Below are positions 1 through 5,979 of a stretch of DNA of 15,842 nucleotides, piece after piece; position 1 is the stretch's first letter, and every line of letters begins with the position of its first letter. Under the pieces are notes generated by a model. It did not search any database. It was not told where the DNA came from and saw only the letters and a list, made by a program, of their open reading frames with translations. Source of the DNA: Thermoanaerobaculales bacterium (GTDB lineage: Bacteria > Acidobacteriota > Thermoanaerobaculia > Thermoanaerobaculales > Sulfomarinibacteraceae); assembly GCA_029938595.1 (NCBI GenBank), contig JAOZUP010000041.1, positions 1 to 15,842 on the forward strand, read 5' to 3'. The position numbers and the translations under genes are program-made.

Positions 1-1433
1 ACAGCGCGTTCACGGAGATCTCGGATCTCGCGGTTGGGGATGGCTCGGTGTGGGCTACAGCCCTGGTTGGAGAGCCCGTGACCACCCCCCGCAAAAAGAA
101 GAGCAACGGAGACGATGCGGAGAAGACGGAGGTCGAGACCGAGGTCACCGTCACCACCGAGCTCAAGCTGCCCAAGGTCAACGGCAAGACGGCAACCTCG
201 GAGGTGATTCGCTTGACCCCGGATGGCGGACTCCTCAGCATCCACCGATTTCTCAAAGAGGTTGCGTCGGCCATCGCGTGGGACGGGCAGGGGGTGATTG
301 TCGGAACCGGCTACGAGGGCGAGGTGTGGCGGTTCGTCGACGGCGGCGGCGCCCGTCTCGCAACCGTGGATGCGGTTCAGGTGGTCGGCGTGATCGATGG
401 CGGCGCCGCCCTCCTCACCCAGGGGCCGGCAAGGGTCTTTTTGCGCGGTGGCGGCGACGACCGCGCCGGGCGGTTCCGCTCACCGGCGAAGCAGTTCACG
501 CAGCCGGTGAACTTTGGCGAGTACCGAGTCGAGCCCTCCTCGGATGATCAGCGCATTCGCTTCCGGTCGGGGATCTCGGCAAAGCCCGATGGAACCTGGC
601 TCGAGTGGAGCCAGTGGCTGCCGGCCGCACGAGGGCGGGTCCCGCTGCCGCCGGCTCGGTCTCTGCAGTGGGAGCTGGATTTCCCCGCGAAATCCGGGTT
701 GTCGCCGGTCGACCGCGTCGAGGTCGCTGTGGTGGAGGTCAACCTCCCACCACGGATCAAGGAACTCGAGGTCGAGGAACCGGGAGTGGTCTACTTGGCT
801 GCGCCGCCGGCCTCCGGTCCCGTGATCGAGGCGGTTCACCCTGACGTCAACGGCATCTTCACCGTCATCGACGAGAGCGTGCCGAAGAACAACTCGAGCA
901 CCAAGGGCAAGAAGTACTACCGTGCTGGTTTCAGGACGGTGAGCTGGAGTGCGACCGACGACAACAAGGATCCACTGCGGTTCTCGCTCGAGGTCGAGAA
1001 CCGTGAGGGTGTTTACTTCACGGTGCGCGAGCGAATCACCGGCGCCCAACTCGGGGTAGACACAAGTGCCGTTCCAGACGGTGCGTACCGCTTCCGGCTC
1101 ACCGCGTCCGATGCCCCTCAGAACCCGGCGGCCCCCCTTGAGACTCATCGGGTCAGCCGCTGGTTCCACATCGACAACACGCCGCCGGTCATCAGCATCG
1201 TGCGGTCCGGAGAGAAGTGGGTTGCCACCGTTACGGATGCTCTGAGCCCGATCGTGCGCGCCGAGTGGTCGCGGGATGGCGAGACCTGGCAGGCATTGGC
1301 ACCCTCAGACGGGCTCCTCGACGGCCGCGAGGAGACGTTCGAGTTTTTGGCCGAGCCAGGCCGCCACATGGTTGTGGTCAGGGTCGTCGATCGGCAACAC
1401 AATCGCGCCACCGCAGGCGCATCAGAACGTTAG
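1..1433 (+). CDS. C-terminal part of a large propeller/fibronectin-like exported protein (5' truncated)
   Basis: The reading frame is open from the window edge (first full codon at base 3) to a TAG at 1431-1433, giving 476 visible residues. The true start lies upstream; a GTG at 48 is in frame but nothing marks it as a start. The visible N-terminus has propeller-blade-like stretches (ISDLAVGDGSVWATAL, then AIAWDGQGVIVGTGYEGEVW), separated by a charged low-complexity loop rich in K, E and T (KKKSNGDDAEKTEVETEV). The later half looks like stacked β-sandwich domains (FRTVSWSATDDNKDPLRFSL; DGAYRFRLTASDAPQNP; DNTPPVISI). No catalytic motif is visible. The family is known to me only as uncharacterised propeller-plus-Ig-like secreted proteins of environmental bacteria. 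A periplasmic or surface location is inferred, because the signal peptide would lie outside the window. The last two residues and the stop are encoded within the repeat array at 1424-1546, so the original C-terminus may have been altered. Confidence 0.75.
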   Translation, partial: SAFTEISDLAVGDGSVWATALVGEPVTTPRKKKSNGDDAEKTEVETEVTVTTELKLPKVNGKTATSEVIRLTPDGGLLSIHRFLKEVASAIAWDGQGVIVGTGYEGEVWRFVDGGGARLATVDAVQVVGVIDGGAALLTQGPARVFLRGGGDDRAGRFRSPAKQFTQPVNFGEYRVEPSSDDQRIRFRSGISAKPDGTWLEWSQWLPAARGRVPLPPARSLQWELDFPAKSGLSPVDRVEVAVVEVNLPPRIKELEVEEPGVVYLAAPPASGPVIEAVHPDVNGIFTVIDESVPKNNSSTKGKKYYRAGFRTVSWSATDDNKDPLRFSLEVENREGVYFTVRERITGAQLGVDTSAVPDGAYRFRLTASDAPQNPAAPLETHRVSRWFHIDNTPPVISIVRSGEKWVATVTDALSPIVRAEWSRDGETWQALAPSDGLLDGREETFEFLAEPGRHMVVVRVVDRQHNRATAGASER

Positions 1434-1546
1434 AACGTTTAACGTTTGAACGTTGGACGCTTGTGCCCTGAACCCTGAATCTTGAACCTTGTATCTGGGC
1501 CGGCATGTGGAACGTTCTAACGTTCAACGTTCTAACGTTTTAACGT
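1424..1546. repeat. Composite array of 7-8 bp repeats in inverted halves (AACGTT type with a TGAAC heptamer core)
   Basis: The left part (1424-1463) starts with two perfect AGAACGTT octamers. Read from 1428, it alternates 8- and 7-bp units: CGTTAGAA, CGTTTAA, CGTTTGAA, CGTTGGA, CGCTTG. The middle (1467-1494) holds four heptamers: CCTGAAC, CCTGAAT, CTTGAAC, CTTGTAT. The right part (about 1510-1546) carries five AACGTT-type units in the opposite sense, so left and right can pair as a long imperfect stem. A 19-nt string from the left part recurs exactly at 15175-15193. No protein is encoded. This looks like an intergenic short-tandem-repeat element of unknown function. Confidence 0.8.
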
Positions 1547-1555
1547 GAGATGGGC

Positions 1556-1561
1556 TACAAT
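1556..1561 (+). promoter_or_regulatory. Candidate -10 element for a leaderless coaD transcript
   Basis: TACAAT matches the sigma-70 -10 consensus at 5 of 6 positions. Its spacing puts transcription start at about 1567-1568, exactly at the coaD ATG. No Shine-Dalgarno sequence precedes that ATG. The -35 region falls inside the AACGTT repeats and matches poorly. Leaderless initiation is inferred. Confidence 0.4.
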
Positions 1562-1567
1562 CCTGGC

Positions 1568-2083
1568 ATGATTGAGCCGCACGCACCCGTTGCCGTCTAC
1601 CCGGGATCCTTTGACCCTTTCCACGAGGGCCATGTGGCGATTGTCGATCGCGCGACCAGGATCTTCCCCAACGTGGTTGTGGGCATCCTCCAGAATGCAG
1701 GCAAGGATGCGCTGTTCAGCCCCGCCGAGCGTGCCGAAATGGTCCGCGAGATCTACCAGAACAACCCGGCGGTGGAGGTGCGTGCGTTCTCGGGGTTGTT
1801 GGTGAACTTCCTTCAGGAGATAGACGCCACCATCATCATCCGCGGCATGAGAGCGGTGTCCGATTTCGAGTACGAGTTTCAGATGGCATTGATGAACCGG
1901 CGCCTCTACCCGGAGGTGGAGACCGTGTTTCTGACTCCGAAGGAGGAGTACCTCTACCTCTCCTCGCGGCTCGTGCGCGAGGTCGTGGCGCTCGGCGGTG
2001 ACGTTGACGGGTTGGTGCCGGATCCGGTGCGGGACCGGCTCGAGGAGCGGTACCGCAAGGTGACCCACCCTCCCACCCGGTGA
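1568..2083 (+). CDS. coaD: Phosphopantetheine adenylyltransferase (PPAT)
   Basis: CoaD transfers AMP from ATP to 4'-phosphopantetheine, giving dephospho-CoA and pyrophosphate, the penultimate step of coenzyme A synthesis in the cytoplasm. The 171-residue product has the nucleotidyltransferase fold signature near its start: YPGSFDPFHEGH at residues 11-22, containing the HxGH ATP-binding motif (H19, H22). It also has the family block RGMRAVSDFEYEFQMALMN beginning at R92, and the late SSRLVRE motif. Length is close to the usual 160 or so. ATG 1568 is chosen because PPATs begin only a few residues before the YPGSFDP strand; an in-frame ATG at 1550 would add six residues upstream of the -10 element. 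The stop overlaps the next gene by one base, so the two are probably co-translated. In many bacteria coaD follows rsmD; here it follows an unrelated exported-protein gene and a repeat array. Confidence 0.97.
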   Translation: MIEPHAPVAVYPGSFDPFHEGHVAIVDRATRIFPNVVVGILQNAGKDALFSPAERAEMVREIYQNNPAVEVRAFSGLLVNFLQEIDATIIIRGMRAVSDFEYEFQMALMNRRLYPEVETVFLTPKEEYLYLSSRLVREVVALGGDVDGLVPDPVRDRLEERYRKVTHPPTR

Positions 2084-3255
2084 TGGTTCGTGCCGCTCTC
2101 GCGACGAAACCCGGTGAGAAACGCAGGCTAGTCGTTTTCGGTCCGGGGCATCCGTTCCGCGGCGGTGTCGCGCGCACTACCACCGAGTTGGTTCGCAGCC
2201 TGCAGGCTCGTGGGCACGAGATGCACTTCCTGACCCCACAGCGCCAGTATCCAGGGTGGATCTATCCCGGGAGGAGCGATCTCGACCGCGATGCGTGCGC
2301 GCGCCTGGATTGTGCGGAGGCGGCACTGGATCCCCTGAACCCGCTCTCGTGGTTCGGGAGCAGGCGCCGGGCGCTGGCCCTCGATGCCGATGCGTGGATC
2401 TTTCCCTATTGGACTTGGGCCTGGGCCGGTTTGTGGCATTTTCTGCTGCGCGGCGAGCGGCCGCCGGCGGTGGCGGTGGTCCACAACCCCGCCGACCACG
2501 ATGCCGGATTTCACCAGCGTCTGGCCGCCCGTCTCGTCCTTGGCCGCTGCCAGGCCCTCTTCACCCACGCGCGTGCGCTCGAGGAAGGTCTCGCCGCCGT
2601 CTATCCGGGGGCGCCGATCGCCTTCCACCCGCTGCCATCGCCCGATCTCGGAGCCCTGCCGTCGGCCGATGAGGCGCGGGCGGCGCTCGGGGTGCCTACA
2701 GATTGTCGAGTGGCGCTGTTCCTCGGTCTCATTCGGCCCTACAAGGGGGTCGACCTGTTGCTCGACGCGATCGCCCGCCAGCCCGCCGGCAGCGACTGGT
2801 TCCTGGTTGTGGCCGGCGAGCCGTGGGGGAACCTTGGAGACAGCCTGTCGCAACAGGTACGGCGGTTGGGAATCTCCGACCGCGTTCGACTCGAGCTCGG
2901 TTGGGTGCCGGAGCCCGAGGTGCCCCGTCTGCTGGCCGCGGCCGACCTCGTGGTTCTGCCCTATCGCTCCGGCTCACAATCGGCGGTGGCACCGCTCGCC
3001 CTCGGGGCGGGAGTGCCGGTGCTGAGCACTGCGGTTGGAGGATTGCCGGAGGTGGTGCGGCACGGGGTTGACGGTTGGCTCGTGCATCCTGGCTCGGCCA
3101 CCGAACTGGCGCGTGCCCTGGAGGAGCTCGACCGGTCGCGGCTCGCAGCCCTGGCCGAAGGAGCACGACAAGGACGAGGACGGTTCACCTGGGACGGCTA
3201 TGCGGAGGCGCTGGAGGGGCTGCTCACTAGAGTCACCTCTATTGAGGACAAGTAA
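2083..3255 (+). CDS. GT4-like glycosyltransferase (GT-B fold)
   Basis: This 390-residue protein probably transfers a sugar from an activated donor during surface polysaccharide, lipid or glycoprotein glycosylation; donor and acceptor cannot be told from sequence. The N-terminal Rossmann-like half starts LVVFGPGHPFRGGVARTTTE, with the Gly-rich acceptor-side loop. The C-terminal half has GLIRPYKGVDLLLDA (about residues 214-228), the conserved R/K donor-phosphate region, then VLPYRSGSQSAVAPLALGAG and VPVLSTAVGGLPE (about 293-325). Its E-x7-E region is of the SQS(A/G)V type rather than the classic two-glutamate form; I have seen this variant in other GT4-like enzymes. No signal peptide or membrane helix is evident, so it is probably cytoplasmic or membrane-associated. 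The ATG at 2083 shares its A with the coaD TGA; a GTG at 2080 is the alternative start. Either way translational coupling is likely. Confidence 0.9.
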   Translation: MVRAALATKPGEKRRLVVFGPGHPFRGGVARTTTELVRSLQARGHEMHFLTPQRQYPGWIYPGRSDLDRDACARLDCAEAALDPLNPLSWFGSRRRALALDADAWIFPYWTWAWAGLWHFLLRGERPPAVAVVHNPADHDAGFHQRLAARLVLGRCQALFTHARALEEGLAAVYPGAPIAFHPLPSPDLGALPSADEARAALGVPTDCRVALFLGLIRPYKGVDLLLDAIARQPAGSDWFLVVAGEPWGNLGDSLSQQVRRLGISDRVRLELGWVPEPEVPRLLAAADLVVLPYRSGSQSAVAPLALGAGVPVLSTAVGGLPEVVRHGVDGWLVHPGSATELARALEELDRSRLAALAEGARQGRGRFTWDGYAEALEGLLTRVTSIEDK

Positions 3256-3330
3256 TCAGTATTCAGTGATCAGTGATCAGAATATACCGGGGCTACTGAT
3301 CACTGATCACTTGATGACTGATCACTGGCT
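3254..3330. repeat. Inverted heptamer array (GATCAGT units) forming a 16-bp perfect hairpin
   Basis: Four heptamers run from the glycosyltransferase stop codon: AATCAGT, ATTCAGT, GATCAGT, GATCAGA (3254-3281). After a spacer they recur in the opposite sense as ACTGATC-type units (3295-3330), one of them 8 bp long. AGTGATCAGTGATCAG at 3265-3280 is perfectly complementary to 3296-3311, with a 15-nt loop. There is no T-tract, so it is not a standard terminator. It sits between two convergent genes. Confidence 0.85.
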
Positions 3331-3339
3331 CACTCAAGC

Positions 3340-3368
3340 AAAACGGCCCGCCGATTCTCGGCGGGCCG
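3340..3368 (-). terminator. Rho-independent terminator of the minus-strand operon
   Basis: CGGCCCGCCGA (3344-3354) pairs perfectly with 3358-3368 around a 3-nt loop. Read on the minus strand, the stem is followed by TTTT (complement of 3340-3343). It lies about 25 bases beyond the stop of the minus-strand gene ending at 3393. Confidence 0.88.
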
Positions 3369-3392
3369 CTGTGGTTGACGTGTCGTTCCGTG

Positions 3393-4412
3393 TCAGTTCG
3401 TCAAGCCGCGGATCAGATCCACCGCTTCCTCGTGGTTGAGCGTCTCGTCGAGGGGCAGGCTCTTGGTTTCGGAGATGCCCTCTTCGTCGAGCTCGAGGTA
3501 GTGGAGCAGGTCGTCCTCGTCGCCGTCCCAGTGCATGATCAGCTTGAGACCGCCGCCGACCGCGAGCCGGCCCGTCGCGAGCGGGAGATCGGATCGGAGG
3601 GCGATCGTTGCTCCCTGGCGGAGGATGATGATCTGGCGGCGCCGTTTGGCGGTGCCGGAGTCGTCATCGACGACCTCGGTGTCAAGCTCGAGGATCTGGA
3701 AGATGCAGTTTGCAAGATCGGTGGCGAAGACGTGCGGGTTGCCGGTCTTTGGCTCGATGAAGAGCTTGGGGTACTTGAGGTTGTCTCCGACCTCGATATC
3801 GAAGCAGGCGATGCCGTAGGGGAGGAGATCGATGAGGTCCACTGGCGCCATGTTCCAGAACTGCGGCTTACCCTGGTCGTTGATCGCGACCGCCGCGTAG
3901 CGGGCGATGCCGACGTCCTCTTCACCGGTTTGGCTCCACCACGTCAGGTGGAGGAAGGTGGTTGCGAGCTCGGTCACCACCGGCTCCTCACCCTCGTTGC
4001 CGTCTTCGGTGATCACCGATACCGCGCGGTGGATCAGAAGCTGCGGGTTGTAGGCGGCCGTGCCGTCATTGCCGGCAAAGGTGATCGGTCCGATCCAGGT
4101 GTCGTCGATATAACTCGCGACGCGCAATCTTGCGTCCATCCCGGTCTTCTTCTGCCACAGAACGTAGAGGGCGCCGGTTGTTTCGTCCACTCCCACCTGC
4201 AGAGAGTTGGCGACCGCGGCGGCGGACTGGGGAACGATGAGCTCGCTGACCGTGCCATCGGCATAACGGGCGGTGACCACGACCTGGTTGTCGTGGGTGG
4301 CGACCGCGTACAGATCGCCGGCTCCGGTCAGCGTCATCGGCCCGGTGGCGGCTGATATGCCGGCAATACCGAGCGCGATAGCGGCTATCAGAATGTATCT
4401 GATTCCTCTCAT
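3393..4412 (-). CDS. Exported propeller-like protein of unknown function
   Basis: The 339-residue product starts with a typical signal peptide (MRGIRYILIAAIALGIAGISA, h-region residues 6-20, cleavage near residue 21-22), so it is probably periplasmic or secreted. The mature part is a run of predicted β-strands with blade-like repeats: VGVDETTGALYVLWQKKTG, RVASYIDDTWIGPITF, TTFLHLTWWSQTGEEDVGI, KYPKLFIEPKTGNPHVFATD. The Asp/Gly turns and periodic Trp/Phe resemble sialidase-like or BNR-like propellers, but no complete Asp-box is seen, so I assign no enzyme activity. It is the last gene of the minus-strand operon: its ATG is two bases beyond the stop of the TPR gene. GAGGGGG in the end of that gene can serve as ribosome binding site. 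The terminator at 3340-3368 follows. I do not recognise the family. Confidence 0.85.
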   Translation of the reverse strand: MRGIRYILIAAIALGIAGISAATGPMTLTGAGDLYAVATHDNQVVVTARYADGTVSELIVPQSAAAVANSLQVGVDETTGALYVLWQKKTGMDARLRVASYIDDTWIGPITFAGNDGTAAYNPQLLIHRAVSVITEDGNEGEEPVVTELATTFLHLTWWSQTGEEDVGIARYAAVAINDQGKPQFWNMAPVDLIDLLPYGIACFDIEVGDNLKYPKLFIEPKTGNPHVFATDLANCIFQILELDTEVVDDDSGTAKRRRQIIILRQGATIALRSDLPLATGRLAVGGGLKLIMHWDGDEDDLLHYLELDEEGISETKSLPLDETLNHEEAVDLIRGLTN

Positions 4413-4414
4413 CG

Positions 4415-5317
4415 CTACCCCCTCAGGTTCACCACGGTGGTCAGGTCAGTGGCGAGGAAAACATCGATGATTTCCTCCGACACCCCGGCCTCCGGGTAGT
4501 ACGCGGTGAGCTCGTGCAGGTATCGGCGCGCACCAAAGGTGTCGCCGCGTCTCACCGCGATTTCGCTCAATAGAAACAGGCAGTTCTTCGCGATCTGCTC
4601 ATCGGAGTATTTGATCGCGAACTCGAGGGCCTCCGTACCACAGCTGAAGGCCATGTCGAGCTCGTCGGTGAGCACGTAACCGTAGCAGAGGTCCTGGAGA
4701 ACCTCGTACAGGTAGTGCTCGGCTTCATATTCCTCCAGAACCGCCCTGGCCGCCTCGCAGCGGCGGATGCCCTCGTCGAGGCGGTCGGTGCACAACATCA
4801 CGTATCCAAGGTTATCCTCGACCTGTGCCGCCATCACTCGTTGGTAGCCGTCGGCGCCGGCATGAGCCTCCATGCAACGGCGAAAGGCTTCCTCGGCTTC
4901 GTCGAAACGCGAGGCGCGGGCGGCGAGCGTGCCGACAAGGTTGAGACTGCGGTGCTCGAGTGACTGATCGCCGATCTCTCTCGCGATCCCGGTGGCGCGA
5001 CGCGCGTAGCTGTCAGCACGCTCGAGATCTTCTGAAATATAGTAGGCGACGCCGGTGCAGTAGGCGGCGAGGAAGCGGTTGCGGGTGTCGCCGCTCGAGA
5101 GCAGGATCTCCTTGAGCTTTGGAATCTGATCGGCGCCCTGGTCGAGCTCGACGAGGACCGAGCAGCGGTTGCAGAACGCGCGGTCCGCGAGATCGATCTC
5201 ACCCAACTCGCGGGCGACCGATTCCGCTTCGGCGAAGAGCCCGGCAGCGTGCTCGAAGTTGTCGGCTCCAACCGCCCTCTCGCCGAGCATCAGGAGTTCT
5301 TCGTAGCGCTCCCTCAT
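4415..5317 (-). CDS. Tetratricopeptide-repeat (TPR) protein
   Basis: This 300-residue, probably cytoplasmic protein has no signal peptide and consists almost entirely of helix pairs with the TPR pattern: NFEHAAGLFAEAESVARELG (from residue 20), DLERADSYARRATGIAREIG, RFDEAEEAFRRCMEAHAG, RLDEGIRRCEAARAVLEEYE, ELDMAFSCGTEALEFAI and TFGARRYLHELTAYYPE. I count about six to seven repeats at roughly 35-45-residue spacing, like the TPR superhelices that bind peptides or partner proteins. Its ATG overlaps the stop of the upstream XRE gene (ATGA, 5314-5317), and its stop is two bases before the next start. This tight order suggests a sensor or adaptor for the regulator. Fused XRE-TPR proteins are known as the RRNPP peptide-sensing family; whether this split pair is related is inference only. 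Confidence 0.88.
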   Translation of the reverse strand: MRERYEELLMLGERAVGADNFEHAAGLFAEAESVARELGEIDLADRAFCNRCSVLVELDQGADQIPKLKEILLSSGDTRNRFLAAYCTGVAYYISEDLERADSYARRATGIAREIGDQSLEHRSLNLVGTLAARASRFDEAEEAFRRCMEAHAGADGYQRVMAAQVEDNLGYVMLCTDRLDEGIRRCEAARAVLEEYEAEHYLYEVLQDLCYGYVLTDELDMAFSCGTEALEFAIKYSDEQIAKNCLFLLSEIAVRRGDTFGARRYLHELTAYYPEAGVSEEIIDVFLATDLTTVVNLRG

Positions 5318-5730
5318 GAGCCGTTCTCTCCGCTGCGTTTGGCGACGAGGCTGCGCCGCCCCTGGCGCTCCTTGCGCAGCTTGAACTCGAGGAACTCCTG
5401 GACCTCAGCGCGACCCTCCGGGCTGAGCTCACGCATGAGGTGCAAAATCTTCATGTCCTGCCGGCTCAACGGCTGCTGCTCGCGCTCGGTCTTTTCGGAT
5501 TGATCGCCGAAGAAATCGGCGAGATCGAGATCGAAGACACCGAGAATCTTGAAGAGGTTGTCGAGGGAGACCCGGTACTCGCCCTTTTCCATCCGCGACA
5601 GATCGGATTGCTGAATGCCAATCTGGCGCGCCAGCTCGGCCTGCGTCAGCCCGCGCTCCTTGCGCAACTCGCGCAGGCGGCTGCCGATCGCGGCCACTTC
5701 TGGCGTTCCGATCTGGGCTTTCTCGGCCAT
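5314..5730 (-). CDS. XRE-family helix-turn-helix transcriptional regulator
   Basis: A 138-residue protein with a Cro/CI-type HTH at about residues 17-72: LRELRKERGLTQAELARQIG, IQQSDLSRMEKGEYRVSLDN and LFKILGVFDLDLADFF. The recognition-helix region is QQSDLSRMEKG, the classic HTH_3 pattern. The C-terminal tail (about 80-138) is charged and helical (LSRQDMKILHLMRELSPEGR), perhaps for dimerisation or partner binding. The ATG at 5730 is preceded by GGGAGGAAG on the minus strand, with a slightly long spacing. It is the first gene of the operon behind the promoter at 5805-5833, and its stop overlaps the next start by four bases. Autoregulation is plausible for this family, but I cannot point to a convincing operator. 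Confidence 0.93.
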   Translation of the reverse strand: MAEKAQIGTPEVAAIGSRLRELRKERGLTQAELARQIGIQQSDLSRMEKGEYRVSLDNLFKILGVFDLDLADFFGDQSEKTEREQQPLSRQDMKILHLMRELSPEGRAEVQEFLEFKLRKERQGRRSLVAKRSGENGS

Positions 5731-5804
5731 CTACTTGGTCTTCCTCCCGCCATGTAGTACCATCCCGCCGCTGCAGGTGGGCACAACTCGGCCACACGGT
5801 ATCC

Positions 5805-5833
5805 ATAATATGCTGCCACGGCAACAACGTCAA
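5805..5833 (-). promoter_or_regulatory. Sigma-70 promoter of the XRE-TPR-exported protein operon
   Basis: On the minus strand, TTGACG (complement of 5828-5833) is followed by exactly 17 bases and TATTAT (complement of 5805-5810). Transcription would start near 5798, giving a leader of about 68 nt before the ATG at 5730. Confidence 0.75.
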
Positions 5834-5979
5834 GGACTCTCGGCCCCGTCACAACCCTCGATCACACCGGATGTGACCGGGCGCACTTGGCACCGATCTT
5901 GCTGTCCGTGCCGCGAGGGAGAGAGATCCGTCGGTCGCGGGGATCGATGCTCCGCAGGAGTGAATCTTGGAGGTTTCTG

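Noticed and set aside
51..1566. Similar strings TGGGCTACAGCCCTGG (51-66) and TGGGCTACAATCCTGG (1551-1566)
   Set aside because: The first lies inside a coding frame, the second is promoter DNA; 14 of 16 matches without extension is probably chance.
1424..3330. Repeat arrays read as CRISPR
   Set aside because: Units are only 7-8 bp and contiguous, with no 25-40 bp repeats separated by unique spacers, and no cas genes nearby.
3375..4355. Plus-strand open frame opposite the exported propeller-like gene
   Set aside because: Asp/Glu/Val-rich shadow without motifs; it would start inside the minus-strand terminator region, and the minus-strand gene has a signal peptide, operon spacing and terminator.
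5887..5979. 31-codon upstream extension of the FG-GAP protein
   Set aside because: It would bury the signal peptide; GGAGGT at 5969-5974 points to ATG 5980.
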